From the NCBI GenBank assembly GCA_965649825.1, contig OZ287698.1:1638768-1702767 (forward strand): a stretch of DNA of 64,000 bases, written 5' to 3'. Below, one piece after another: positions 21,201-31,676 of the stretch (within the stretch, counting starts at the first letter, position 1; the number at the start of each line of letters is the position of its first letter). The notes beneath the pieces were generated by a model, which made no database searches, was not told where the DNA came from, and was given only the letters and a program-made list of their open reading frames with translations. A program made the position numbers and the translations under genes. The stretch is from Penicillus capitatus. Taxonomy: Eukaryota; Chlorophyta.

Positions 21201-23378
21201 CAGATCGTCAGATTGTGTAGCCTGCTGGAGCAGCGACCTGCCACTCGTGTCGTTTTCTGCTTCCGATTGGTTTCTGGCAAAATGGAAACCGGGGTCCTCG
21301 ACACGGACAGCTCTGTTTCCTTCGAACCGGGTTTTCCTGATCTGAGAGCGACACAAGTATTTAGCAGCAGGTAACTTAAAGTCAACAGACGTACTGAGAG
21401 CTTGTTTTGCCGCTGTCGATTTGCCTCTGCGAAGAGACCTCCACCGATCACGGCCGTGTTGTTCGCGAGGATGTTCGAGTAGAATGCTTCGACTACCCTG
21501 AAGGACACAGAGGCGGCAGATCTGAGAGCAATGCCACCTCCTTGATACGCCACGTTGCTGGCGAACAGAGACTGCTGTATGGATATCGTATCTGGGGCAT
21601 CCAGAACGTAGAGACCGCCGCCAGAGTCACTTGCAACATTGAAGGTAATGTTGGCATCGAGCAGCGTCATTTCTCCGCACTCAGCACACATGATGGCCCC
21701 TCCATAGACGGCACTGTTTTCGTGAAACACATCGGATCTGCCAAAGCGTCCGTCCCTGTGAAGACCCGACAGACCCCGCGTTCTGAAGTTTGCACTGTTT
21801 GTTAACAGGATACCCCCGCCAAGCTTTGCCCTGTTTCTGTACCAGATAGACGCGTTGGTCTCGAACCTGCCAACGTTCCTCAGGATCACTGCTCCTCCTG
21901 CTTCTTCCGCCTGATTATCTTCGAAGAGACAGTCATTCATGATCAGTCTGCTTTGGTGAAGTGTGACCACGTGGAGAGCACCTCCATGACGCGCTGTGTT
22001 GTTATGGAAGGTGCAGCTGTCGAATAGCCAGTCGTCCAAGTCCTCCGAGCTACACACGAAGTAGACAGCGCCTCCAATGCTGTCTTCATTGTACTGGACC
22101 GGAATAGAATCCGGAATGTTGGCCTGGTTCTTCTCGAAGGTGCAGTTTACAACGAGCATGGAGGAGCCGTTCATACTCGATGATAGAGAACTTTCGACGA
22201 GAACAGACTTTATGGCTCCCCCACTTGGGGCCCGATTGCCCAGAAAGGAAGACCCAGCCACTGAGAGATTCATAACGGAGTTCGTGGAAATAGCACCGCC
22301 CCCTTCCGCAGGAAAATTGAAAGTGAAATACTTCACAAGCTCAATCGGACGGCCGTCACGGCGTGTAATTTCGAACTGTCTTCGTTGTTGCGTCACTGAG
22401 TTGTTGAGGAAAATGGAGTCGATGATGTCCACCACTGTTCCTGCATCTCTCGCAAAGACGGCTCCTCCATTGGAAAGAGCCCTGTTGCTGTCGAATGTGG
22501 AGTTCAAGATCCGCAGCTTGCAGCTGGCACAGTGAATGCCTCCGCCTTGGTCAGCCTCGTTGTCCTCGAATCTCGAATGCCGAACCTGCACCTCCGGCAT
22601 CGGTCCACTGCATTCCACGGAAGAACATGGGTGAATGGTCAGTGTTCCCACTGGCTGCGCGAAGGCATTCGACCCTGTCTGTGTCTTCAGTCCCAGAGTA
22701 TTTCTCTTGAATGATACCCTCTCAAAGACTGCACTGGTTGTCCTGGAAGCATCATCTGGACCGTTCTCCACCACAACGGCCGAAAAGTCTCGACAGTCTT
22801 GGAATGTTACATCCGAAATCGTCACATTCGAAGACCTGTCGATCAGGAATAGCGCCAAGCGTCAAGAAGGGTAACTAAGTGAAATTGTTTGAAACGTCGA
22901 ACCGTATGAGGACAGCGCTGTCGTCAGGGGGACAAGTAATGACTGTTTGGCCACCTGCGTCGCCGAGGAGTATGACGTTGCGCATACTGATCGTCAGTCT
23001 TCTCTTAAACGTGTAACTTCTATTCTCCAACACTACGGTTTGTCCGTGACGCAGATTTCGAAACGCCTCCCCCAACGTTATTCCAGAGGTGACTCGGATT
23101 CCATCGACTGCGTCCTGAGTCAGATGACGCCCTAGATAGAATAAACGAAACTCGTTTCAAAAACTGAGTCGACGGTTGTATAGGCCTCAGCTAAAGAGAG
23201 GGAGGGAGGGAGAAAACGCAAAGGAAAGGAAGTAAATTTCAGTTAAACCCTCGCCAATAACGCGGTAAGTGTGACCGAGTCGACCTTTGTTTGAAGTGTC
23301 ATCTTCAGTGACGTGTCCACTTCCGCGTATGCCGTGAGCCGTTATCAAAAGTGAGAGAAAAAAGGCAGCAGTAAACTT
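18257..23378 (-). CDS. Giant beta-helix/Cys-rich multi-TM surface protein
   Basis: Minus-strand gene with a signal peptide at 23378 (MKFTAAFFLSLLITAHG). The exons I could place are: ~22890-21395, 21341-20713, 20656-20440, 20392-19508 (contains the N gap), 19456-19366 and 19308-18257; introns are 53, 56, 47, 51 and 57 bp. Domains in order: a beta-helix with many GG(A/G)(I/L/V) turns of the polymorphic outer membrane protein type; an EYGNNIAS-type domain; Cys-rich EGF-like repeats (CQPCLVDYYSF, CSPGYNGILCGSCEAGYG); a first TM (ITFSTGISFIAMFG); an NYMQV...WPDI loop; and a C-terminal unit of about six TM helices to TAG 18257. This architecture is known from large protist cell-surface proteins; its function is unknown. 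Two frame breaks (near 22870 and near 21010, the latter cured by one C in a CC run) may be base errors. The 5' exons (22900-23235) are unresolved. Confidence 0.8.
19901..20000. other. Assembly gap of 100 N
   Basis: Exactly 100 N, a conventional placeholder for a gap of unknown size. It falls inside the Cys-rich part of the large beta-helix gene, between ACKRPDR and EAVLRAYYED. Confidence 0.99.
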
Positions 23379-23396
23379 CATACTTCGACAGAGCAT

Positions 23397-24087
23397 TGGT
23401 TATCCCAGCGATTCACCAGAGAGTAAGAGGCGGGAGAAAGAAGAATGAAAACAATTTGCAACGGGGGTTATGCGTATCCGACGCTGCTATCGCATTGGCT
23501 TAATTTTCCCGAGCCGCATTAACGTGGCAGTTGGCATCGTCATTTGGCGGTCACTTTACGCTTTTGAGGAACCATTTTCCGTTCACGTACGTACAGAGAT
23601 GAAATGAAGTAAGCATTAAATCCCACTCATGACAGACCCTGACCTTGACGTGACGTTTGACTGGTTGATTGCCGCGGCTGTAGCAGTCCATTTTGAAACA
23701 CTTGACTTCTTGTCTTTTCATCGTTGCTTCGCGTTTGCTTTCCCTTCGCACGTATTCTCCTCAGTCCAAGTTATTGCTCTCAAGTGTCCTTTCCATAGTT
23801 CCTGTCGGCCAGGCGCTCCGAGGCGCCGCAACAGAAGACGGGTCCTGAACACAATCGACAGCCATTAAACTCTGGCTGAACGAAGACCCATGTCTTCAAA
23901 TTCAGAAAGAGGGAGAGGCAATTCAATTTGAGTACAGGATTCATGAAGTAAGAGAATACTCTCGTGGCCCACGGAACACCGCCCCAGATCTGACCACAGG
24001 GCTTCCTCGCAATGATAGCGCTAACAGCCCCTCGTGATCCCCCGGAACTGAATGAAGATAGGACCAAGATAAACAGACCCCCTCCGC
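23397..24087. other. Intergenic, boundary of the transposon nest
   Basis: Upstream region of the beta-helix gene and 5' flank of the LINE. Open frames are short and unsupported. No target-site duplication for the LINE could be identified. Confidence 0.35.
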
Positions 24088-26555
24088 TTGGCAGCCCTGG
24101 ATCTCACCAGACCATGTTCGATCGCCGTTCAAAGCATGACAAATAAACATGCACAACAGCCAAAGCGCACTGGACATCCTGACGAAGCATCTAGAAGACG
24201 ATTAACATGTGCAAGTAGTGGCGATCAGCGAACCGCCATGGTTTCTCCGACGTGGTGGGACAATACCACGGTTCCGCAACATCCAAGCACTGGCACCTAA
24301 AGAAGAGACAACCCTTGCACTACTCCTCGTGCGGGAGGACCTCATGGTGACGCAGATCCCAGTGGACTGCGAGCGATTCGCGGCGGCAAAGCTGGAACTG
24401 GAAGGGAGACAACAGTTCACAGTGGCATCAGCTTACATACAGCCTGAATCTGGCTGGACTTGGGTGGTCTGCACTCCGGAGCTGGCTTGAGGCATATTTC
24501 AGCCGGGAAGACACCACCTGCCTCCGTCAGATGTGGCTGACGGGAGACTTCAACTCCCGGCATTCGCTGTGGGGACCTCCGTCGTTACCGATCACCAATG
24601 TGACCGAAAACCTTATAGCCACAATGGATGACCTGAGTTTCCGGCTTCTCAATCGTTTCCCCTCTCCACCCACGTTCTCGAGCCCTTCGGGTTAAAGCCA
24701 CATTGACCTATCCTGGGGCAGGAATGTCCCCCCTGCAGCACCTGGCATGCACGTTTGGACCTCGAGTCTTTCTCGGACCACCACATCGTGGAAACACAAT
24801 TCCACGCCTTGAGACGCCGGAAGTGGAGACAAGCTCAGTGGGATAAAATCGAGGAAGCATTTGAGAAACAGGCCTCACACTGGGTGTCACAGATCGCGTT
24901 GCAAGAGACAACCAGCACAGCGGCCTCTGAAAACCAGGTCAAAGCACTTGAAGAAGCAATCAAGAAAGCAGCCCTCCGGTGGGTCCCCCTCTCCAGATCG
25001 TCTTCGGCCAGGAAACACTGATGGACCGACCACCTCACTGATCTGCACAAGAAACTTAGGCGTGCGAAACGTCGCGGAGAACGGCACCGAAGCCAATTTA
25101 GACACATGCCCGAATGTCACGCCGAAGACATCGCTGCTGCTAGAAATCCGCTCCGCTCCGAAATTCAAAAGCGCAAACGCGAGGCCTGGAGAGAGTTCCT
25201 GGTGGAGAACAGCGGCTGTACCAAAGACCTTTGGTCAACCTACAAACGGCTGACGAAACCTGCTAAGACACAGCCGATAGTATTCATCACCACGGAAGAA
25301 GACGGCATCGTTGAAGACCCGGAAACAATCAGCAAAAAGCTCTTCGCAAAATTTTTCCCGGATGGCCCCAACCTCACCTGAAAAGGGACAAACCAGGAAG
25401 AGGCAGGACCTGTCCCCCTGTCTCGGTAGCAGAAGCGCAAGACGCCTTTCTGACAGGAAGACCGTATGCGGCGCCTGGTCCTGACGGCTTACTCAAAGCT
25501 GCCATCTCTCGAGCGTTCCGACATGCCCCAAAAACCTTCGCTCAACTAGCCGAGACCAGCCTGCGCATGGGTTTCCTACCAGCTACCTGGCAGCGCTCCG
25601 ATATGGTCTGCATCCCGAAGAAGCTCAATCCGCAAAACTCGCTGTCCTGCTTACGGCCGATCAGCTTAATCGGTACACTTGCTGAGAGTGTCCACCAGCT
25701 AGTTCACCAACGGCCGGCATGGTTTGTCGAAGGGCAACTACGCTTGTCCCCCGTCAGTTTGGATTCCGTGCGGGCCGCGGCACGGAGGAAGCTCTTGTAT
25801 CCGCAACGGAGTTCGTGGAAAAGAACCTTCAGCAACAGCGCACAATATATGGCATAACACTAGATGTCAAGGCGGCTTTTGATTCCATCCACCCAAAGGC
25901 AGTCCTGGACACGCTCGTATCGTGGGACACGCCCGGCTACTTGATCCGGTGGATCGCCAGTTTCTTTGAGAACCGTGTTGCAACCATCGAACTGGAAGGA
26001 GGAAGATACAGGCATCAACCAAGGATGGGCACTCCGCAAGGAAGTCCCCTATCACCGCTCCTCTTTTGCATAGGGATCAATTCGCTCCTGAACTTGCCTC
26101 TAATGCCCAGAACGCACATACAGGCATACGCGGACGATCTGTTACTGTTAGGGACGGCTGATTCAGAGAGAACAATTCAACACAAGCTGCAGCACTGGAC
26201 TCTCCGGATGAGGAAGCCCGCCGTAAATGCCTACTGTTCGCGTCCAACAAATGCTACCAAATCAGATTCACCCAGAGAATGTACAAATCCGATACACTGC
26301 CCCCTCTTCATTAGCGGCCGTGTACTCCTCAAATAGAAAGCGGTGCTATATCTTGGAGTTTGGCTGGACGAGACGCTCTCATGGGCACCACAGGTGCATC
26401 ACGCAGCGAAGAAGGTCAGAGCTAGACTGGACCAAATTCGCCGTTTCACGGTACCCTTCTGGGGAATGCTACCAGAAGCGGTAGAAAAGCTCATCAAGCG
26501 AGCAATAGAACCGGCGGCGTACTACGGAGCGGTAGTCTGGCAAAGAGCAGCATAT

Positions 26556-28342
26556 TGTCGCCGGTCGGGTCGGACAGAAAATACCAACAGCGGAAGACTT
26601 TCTTCGTTTACAGAGCAAGGGCAAAGTAACGTGCAGATTGTCCATTAAGTACCCCCGTGGCGACGTGACATGCCTAGGCAGGTGAGTCACCCTTGCGCCA
26701 GAACCAGAGGATAGCGCCTCAGGTGAGTCAACCTGCGTCCCCCCAAACGGTGAACCCCTCAGAAACGAGGCAGTCACATCGCCAAGCCAGATCTTGGCGA
26801 CACCACGCTTCCCGCCAAACTCCGAAAACCGAAAAAAGACCCCGCGAAGAAACACAATTAAATCAGTCGAACCCCGAGGTGAATGTTCGTCTGAAAACTG
26901 AGAAAATGCTCCATCCTGATTCTGTATTTGCTTCGTGCGACCCCTCCGCTCTCTGATGCGTATCCGATGTCGTCGGATCCGCTGACGCAACCGTATCAGT
27001 CCGCGTTTGCGGACAATCCTTGGCCAGATGCCCCTTGCATCGGCACATGTAGCACAAACGACCGCGCTTGATGGCACCTCCGCCATCATCTGCCGCGTCG
27101 GTCGTTTTCGCTCTTCGGCGCCGTTGCGGGTACCGTCCGATGTCGTGTAGCACTCGCTTCATTTGCTGCAGCGTTTTCGAACTTCGCCGCCCTTCCACTG
27201 GTCTAGTCATCATCGCCTCAGCTGCCGTCTTTACATCCATCTGTAGCGTCTTCACCTCGGCACCCAACGACTGTAGACATGGCACCAAATCAGGTGCCGA
27301 AATAAACTTTCTTTTCGCCTCTGTGAAGGCGGTCTCTGTCTTTCTAAGCTTCTCGTGGATAGCAGAGGCTTCTACGCGTGCCTCGTGCGCATCCTGCTGT
27401 GCCTTGACGACACCTTGTTTTGCCTCAGCAATATCCTTCTGCAGCTGCGAGTTGACGGCCTTGATCCGCTCGCTTTCTGCCGTTGCCTCAGCACATGCTC
27501 TTCGCGCCTCAGACACGTTTTGCTGCTCACGCTGTAGGACCCTTTCCTTTCCTTCGCGAAAACTCTGCTTCGCCTCAGAGGCCCCCTTTCGCTCGACCCG
27601 CAACTGCTGCCGCAGTTGCTCGTTCTCTGCGTCTAGGGTCGCCACCCGCTGGCGTAACTGCTCATTCTCCTCCCGCAGTCTTTGTCGCTCTTGAAGCCTC
27701 GGGCAGACGTACTGCAAGAACGCCTTCGCTTCCTGTTCCCCGACCAGAAACTGATCCGTCCCACGCCAGGAAGCGACGATTTCCGGCCGTATCCGCACCC
27801 TAGCATACCACAAGGTACCAGGGTACAGACCCGCGTCCTCCTCCAATTCGCTGAGTAAAGTCGGCCCAACAGCGTGGACACTAAAAACCCCTCCTCCAAG
27901 TGACCCCTGCTCCGCTCCCCTTTCTCTTCTTGTTCGACTCATCCCTTGACCGTCGTCCCTTGAAGCTTCCTCGTGTCTAGCCCTCTAGACAGGACTCAAC
28001 CTCCACCAAGGAAGGCGCAACGCACAGAGCGAATGCGCAACGTCACGTAGACGGAGCTTCAAACAAAGGAACGTCACCGACGCTCCGAAACCACTTGTCG
28101 CCGGTCGGGTCGGACAGAAAATACCAACAGCGGAAGTCTTTCTTCGTTTACAGAGCAAGGGCAAAGTAACGTGCAGATTGTCCATTAAGTACCCCCGTGG
28201 CGACGTGACATGCCTAGGCAGGTGAGTCACCCTTGCGCCAGAACCAGAGGATAGCGCCTCAGGTGAGTCAACCTGCGTCCCCCCAAACGGTGAACCCCTC
28301 AGAAACGAGGCAGTCACATCGCCAAGCCAGATCTTGGCGACA
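26556..28342 (-). mobile_element. Gag-only LTR retrotransposon with 247-bp LTRs
   Basis: Two direct repeats of 247 bp (26556-26802 and 28096-28342) start TGTCGCC and end GGCGACA, a TG...CA terminus with 7-bp inverted ends; I noticed only about one mismatch. The element is flanked by a perfect 5-bp duplication CATAT (26551-26555 and 28343-28347). The gag lies on the minus strand, so the right repeat is the 5' LTR. Just inside it, on the minus strand, TGGTTTCGGAGC fits a tRNA primer-binding site. The 1.3-kb interior has no protease, integrase or reverse transcriptase. Near-identical LTRs imply recent insertion. Enzymes must come from another element, so it is non-autonomous. Confidence 0.92.
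26863..27942 (-). CDS. Gag-like protein with CCHC zinc knuckle
   Basis: An intact 359-residue frame inside the 247-bp-LTR element. After a variable N-terminal domain (to about residue 105) comes a long Glu/Gln/Arg coiled coil (about 110-240: LREENEQLRQRVATLDAEN and similar heptads), a conserved block (SAPDLVPCLQSL ... SSKTLQQMKRVLHDIGRYP), a basic stretch, and a zinc knuckle CYMCRCKGHLAKDC (C-x2-C-x4-H-x4-C, about residue 296-309). It ends GWSIFSVFRRTFTSG. A zinc knuckle after a coiled coil is what packaging proteins of LTR retrotransposons use to assemble particles and bind RNA. The same conserved C-terminal half recurs in the second element (31931-32959), whose N-terminal domain differs. 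Confidence 0.85.
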   Translation of the reverse strand: MSRTRRERGAEQGSLGGGVFSVHAVGPTLLSELEEDAGLYPGTLWYARVRIRPEIVASWRGTDQFLVGEQEAKAFLQYVCPRLQERQRLREENEQLRQRVATLDAENEQLRQQLRVERKGASEAKQSFREGKERVLQREQQNVSEARRACAEATAESERIKAVNSQLQKDIAEAKQGVVKAQQDAHEARVEASAIHEKLRKTETAFTEAKRKFISAPDLVPCLQSLGAEVKTLQMDVKTAAEAMMTRPVEGRRSSKTLQQMKRVLHDIGRYPQRRRRAKTTDAADDGGGAIKRGRLCYMCRCKGHLAKDCPQTRTDTVASADPTTSDTHQRAEGSHEANTESGWSIFSVFRRTFTSGFD

Positions 28343-28559
28343 CATATAACGAGAGGAGACTGGCCCCCTAGAGAAAGCGATGAAACAAGCATGCCTCCTT
28401 CTGGCAGGCACTTTCTTCATCCTCGTCTCCCTTGCCATGATAGCTGTGGACGTCGACCGGTGTTTTGTTAAGACGTTGTCGCCGAGAGATGTGACACTGC
28501 CTTGTTCTATGGAGGTCAGCCGTGCGAGGGGGCGCTGCTTGTCTTGTCAACTGCGTCTT

Positions 28560-28730
28560 GGGACGTCTTTCTCTGGCCCTGAACACGAGCCGACTCACCA
28601 TTCTAGAAGGGTTACGTCACCATGCGAGTATATAATGAACAGTTTGAATCTTATCTCACCTTCTCCGAACACTGTAACAAGTCTTCTGCTGTTATCGTTT
28701 AGCGCGGCACTTCCGCGGTGACAGCCGTAA
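28560..28730 (+). repeat. LTR relic of the TGTCGCC family
   Basis: The segment carries, in the same order as the LTR of the element to its left (read on its coding strand), a GACTCACC..CTAGAAG block, a GTCACCA..GCGAGTAT block, and an AACAAGTCTTCTGCTGTTATCG block. It is diverged and lacks clear ends. It overlaps the start of the long inverted repeat. Confidence 0.55.
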
Positions 28731-28879
28731 CGCTAATAATGAGCTCATCTACCTACACTGAGGTCAATCTCCAAGCAACGGGGCGTAGGTTCTCTACACC
28801 TTCCCTCCACCTGACAATCCAAACATAGACTCGCTGCCTTTACATCACAGATTCAGGGATCTTCGAAGAATATTGTTAG

Positions 28880-28975
28880 GATGGTGGAAGCAGACCAAGG
28901 AAGCGACAACATGACAAGAGGCATGATGACAACATGACGGAAATCATGTCATGTTCGATTATAAAAGGGGGTCTT
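28880..28975 (+). promoter_or_regulatory. TATA promoter cassette 1
   Basis: TATAAAAG at 28960-28967 followed by GGGGTC, preceded by several CATGA(C)/TCATG palindromic words. The same layout occurs at 29297, 31660 and, on the minus strand, 45849-45856. No coding region starts directly downstream. Confidence 0.55.
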
Positions 28976-29199
28976 GAAACAAACATTCGATACCTTTTAA
29001 AAAGTGTTCACAGTTTTGTTCAAAGAACCAATCCCTACGCGAAAGAGAATCCTAAGCATATCAATATTCTTTTTTGTTGCTTAATATAGACCCGCGGCTT
29101 TGATGTGACATCAGTGAACCCCACCCTATGAAAGCGTTGTAGATGTACAGTTCTTGTCTTTCGTTGTGTAAGACTTTTGTCATGATGATGAAGAGCAGA

Positions 29200-29487
29200 A
29201 GGATGATGGTTCAAGAAATGCCTTATCATCATAAGAGGCACTGATAGCCAACAGCTATTAATGGCCACTTCACGTCAGTCACATCAAACCCAACACTATA
29301 AAAGGAGGGTTCATGTCACATTGATCGTCTTTGTAAGAAACTTTGTTGCGTCTTCCACCGTCACGCACTTATCTATATCACTTTGCTTTGCATTTCAAAG
29401 TTTACTTTCCCCTACGGTTCAAATCATTCCCATCAAACGACCTACGCGACAGCGTTCGGTCTCCGGTTTTCGCGAAGAGTGGACGTA
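29200..29487 (+). promoter_or_regulatory. TATA promoter of the minisatellite gene
   Basis: TATAAAAG at 29297-29304 (context CACTATAAAAGGAGGGTTC) lies 190 bp before the ATG at 29488, with CATCAT/CACGTCAG words upstream. It is a good candidate core promoter for the gene that follows. Confidence 0.6.
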
Positions 29488-30357
29488 ATGGACTCGTTCG
29501 TTTTCGATGTTTTGACAGAACATGCTTTATACGGTTTGCGGCGAGACGTCATTGAACGTGAAAAATACGAGATTTTTTTCGAAGCGGTCGCGAATCAAGT
29601 TTGTCGTACGGTCTCGAGATGCTTAAGGGGAACATATCCAAGGCATGTGTGCAGGCTTAGCAGGATGGGTATGATAAGCAGGGCGAGTAAGCTGAGTGCT
29701 ATCGTCCCTCATTTCGGTGAACTCAGGCCGCTTGTTGCTGGGCCTAGGTATACGCGTATTTGGACCTGGGTCGACTACGCTAACACATTACGTAACGCTT
29801 TGGCGATGAACAACTTGGTCGATCTATGTGACAAAGTCACGTTTTTCAAGATAGTGATGTTCATCAAGTACATGAGGTCCCAGTTCAACGCTCCCATAAC
29901 AGTGGTGCAGCAACGCACACTAGCTATTCATTTAATCGAATTCATCTTAAACGACGCGGACGGGCCGGGAGAAGAGGTCGCCGCGGACGGGCCGGGAGAA
30001 GAGGTCGCCGCGGACGGGCCGGGAGAAGAGGTCGCCGCGGACGGGCCGGGAGAAGAGGTCGCCGCGGACGGGCCGGGAGAAGAGGTCGCCGCGGACGGGC
30101 CGGGAGAAGAGGTCGCCGCGGACGGGCCGGGAGAAGAGGTCGCCGCGGACGAGGACGCGGCCGTGGTTATGGAAACGAAAGTGTCGGCGTCTGGAAGCCG
30201 CCGTTCAAAACGCCGCAGCCGAGGTTTGTTGTACGAAGAGGAATTGTCAAGGGAGAGAGAGGCGAAGCGCCGCTACGGTCTTCGAATCACGCCGGCTCGA
30301 GAAGAGCGGCTTGCACTGTTAAAACAAAGAAGACGATGTGAAACAAAAGAACAATAG
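29488..30357 (+). CDS. Repeat-containing protein of unknown function in the transposon nest
   Basis: ATG 29488 (MDSFVFDVLTEHALYGL) is preferred over the frame's upstream extension because the TATA box lies 190 bp before it. About 289 residues. Residues 1-157 look like a folded helical domain (EIFFEAVANQVCRTV, TRIWTWVDYANTLRNAL, ITVVQQRTLAIHLIEFIL). Next come seven perfect copies of the 9-residue unit DGPGEEVAA, then a highly basic tail (SRRSKRRSRGL, EREAKRRYGLR) likely to act as nuclear localisation or nucleic-acid-binding sequence. I do not recognise the family. It is intronless, and its 5' flank is duplicated in inverted form at 33.3-33.6 kb, so it is probably carried by a mobile element. 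Ends TAG 30355-30357. Confidence 0.55.
   Translation: MDSFVFDVLTEHALYGLRRDVIEREKYEIFFEAVANQVCRTVSRCLRGTYPRHVCRLSRMGMISRASKLSAIVPHFGELRPLVAGPRYTRIWTWVDYANTLRNALAMNNLVDLCDKVTFFKIVMFIKYMRSQFNAPITVVQQRTLAIHLIEFILNDADGPGEEVAADGPGEEVAADGPGEEVAADGPGEEVAADGPGEEVAADGPGEEVAADGPGEEVAADEDAAVVMETKVSASGSRRSKRRSRGLLYEEELSREREAKRRYGLRITPAREERLALLKQRRRCETKEQ
29959..30147 (+). repeat. In-frame 27-bp minisatellite, 7 copies
   Basis: Seven head-to-tail copies of a 27-bp unit (start GACGGGCCGGGAG) encoding DGPGEEVAA each. Copies appear identical at the DNA level, which points to recent expansion. The unit length is a multiple of three, so copy changes keep the frame. Confidence 0.97.
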
Positions 30358-31284
30358 TAAGGTGGATAATTTATCTAAGAGTTCGAGGAAGAGAGATCAA
30401 GAAGATAGGTGACCCTTGAAGCAGTCCGGCGTGAAGTTTAGATTCCGCCGGAGGTTGTGTCCATGTCGTGGAAAAGTCGGGAGATCGTCGACATTGGCGG
30501 GTGAGGAGAGAAACCAATATCAGGGTCGACGTGAGAGGATAAGAATTGGCGATCTAATGCGTTACCTGGTGATGCGTGATGATGGAGCGAATATGGATGG
30601 CGAACACGCGGTAAGGGCAAAGCACAACGACCAAGGAGTGCGAGGAGTAGAAAGTGTGCGGCGATGATGATGGGTTGGTAATTAGGCGTGTTGTGGACCA
30701 CGTTCCTTGCTCGACCGCTGAGTGGCGACCTAGAGTTCTGCGACCACCATGGCATGCCGCGCGTTTTTTCTTTTTCCTTCAGTGTCTTCGTACGCAAGGT
30801 GGCTTTTCTTTCCTGTATTAAACGCTCGTTTTTCGTTTCCAGTGAGTGTCGTAGGCCTGTTGTTTTTTTCTTCAATGATGCAAACACACTTCAAGTGTTT
30901 GCATGGGTATTTTCTCAAGAGCTGTGGCCAGTGGCATTTTTGCGTCAGAGTCGCACGAAGCTTTGCTTCGAAAGTAGGCTTAAGAGTGAAAAGGGCGACC
31001 TCAGACAATTAGAGAACGACACTATAAGATCTCCATTTTTGTGCTTATGACTGTTTGCTTAAAGATCGATTGTTCGAGTGCCCGTTTTCCGCGTCGACGC
31101 CATGTTTCGTTTTCGAGATGCACTAATATGGGAGACAGTTACAGCTACTGTCGCCTCCTACGGAGAGAGAGATGTTGGTTTCCATATGGGAGAATAATAG
31201 GATGTATTGTACGACACTCTGCCGGGTTCGTCGAAGGTGGTCAGTTAACTGCCGCGGCGCCAGGGGTTAGCATAAGGAACGAGG
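30358..31284. other. No supported gene
   Basis: Frames are open in places (for example about 31130-31400 plus, MGDSYSYCRLLRRERC...) but start, promoter and family are missing, and the latter runs into an LTR relic. The rest appears non-coding. Confidence 0.3.
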
Positions 31285-31540
31285 TGTCGCCTGGCGAGGT
31301 GACTGTCTTGTTCTGTGGGAGGCATCCGTACCAAGAGGAGCTGATTGTCACGTTGGAAGGGTTTATGTATGGTCTAGGAAGGGGTCTTCTTTTCTGGCTC
31401 TGAGGCTCATCTAACTCATCTGCCTAGAAAGTCGTTTCATCACGCGGGTATTTAATTGACGATCCGAACTATTCAGGACCTTGCTCTGTAAACGACAAAA
31501 GTCTTCCGCTGTTGAGTTCGTTTTGCGCGGCGCGCCTTCG
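31285..31540 (+). repeat. Solo LTR relic of the TGTCGCC family
   Basis: Begins TGTCGCCTGGCGAGGTGACTG and retains TTCTGGCTCTGAGG, ACTCATCTGCCTAGAAAGTC, TATTTAATTGACGATC and CTCTGTAAACGAC..AGTCTTCCGCTGTTG, matching the 247-bp LTR in order. No partner LTR or interior was found. Confidence 0.6.
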
Positions 31541-31676
31541 CATGACACGAGGGAATGGTAGTGACGTGAACCTGAACCTGAAGCGGGAAGGAAGAAAAAG
31601 GAAGAAGACGTCCCATCATTACAAGAAGCATGACGACATCATAACGTCATGCTGCGTAGTATAAAAAGGGGGTTCT

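Larger units (their letters stand above)
24088..28375 (+). mobile_element. Decayed APE/RT non-LTR retrotransposon (LINE), split by an LTR element
   Basis: The LINE occupies about 24088-26555 and resumes at 28348-28375 after a nested LTR element. It encodes, in several frames, an apurinic-type endonuclease (VQVVAISEPPW at ~24210; IDLSWGR near 24700; catalytic FSDHH near 24775), then a reverse transcriptase: APGPDGLLKAAI, PATWQRSDMVCIPKK, RPISLIGT, TLVPRQFGFRAGRGTEEAL, TLDVKAAFDSIHP, GTPQGSPLSPLLF, the catalytic AYADDLLLL near 26130, and the thumb YLGVWLDETLSW. This is the Jockey/R1-like order. At least an in-frame TAA near 24203 and several frameshifts make it inactive. Removing the LTR element and one target duplication restores ...VVWQRAAYNERRLAP across the insertion site. 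Confidence 0.85.

Noticed and set aside
24088-26555. Functional LINE
   Set aside because: RT and endonuclease motifs are complete, but frames are broken repeatedly, an in-frame TAA lies near 24203, and the 3' end is interrupted by the LTR element.
27068-27694. 208-codon plus-strand frame opposite the gag
   Set aside because: Shadow of the coiled-coil coding sequence on the minus strand.
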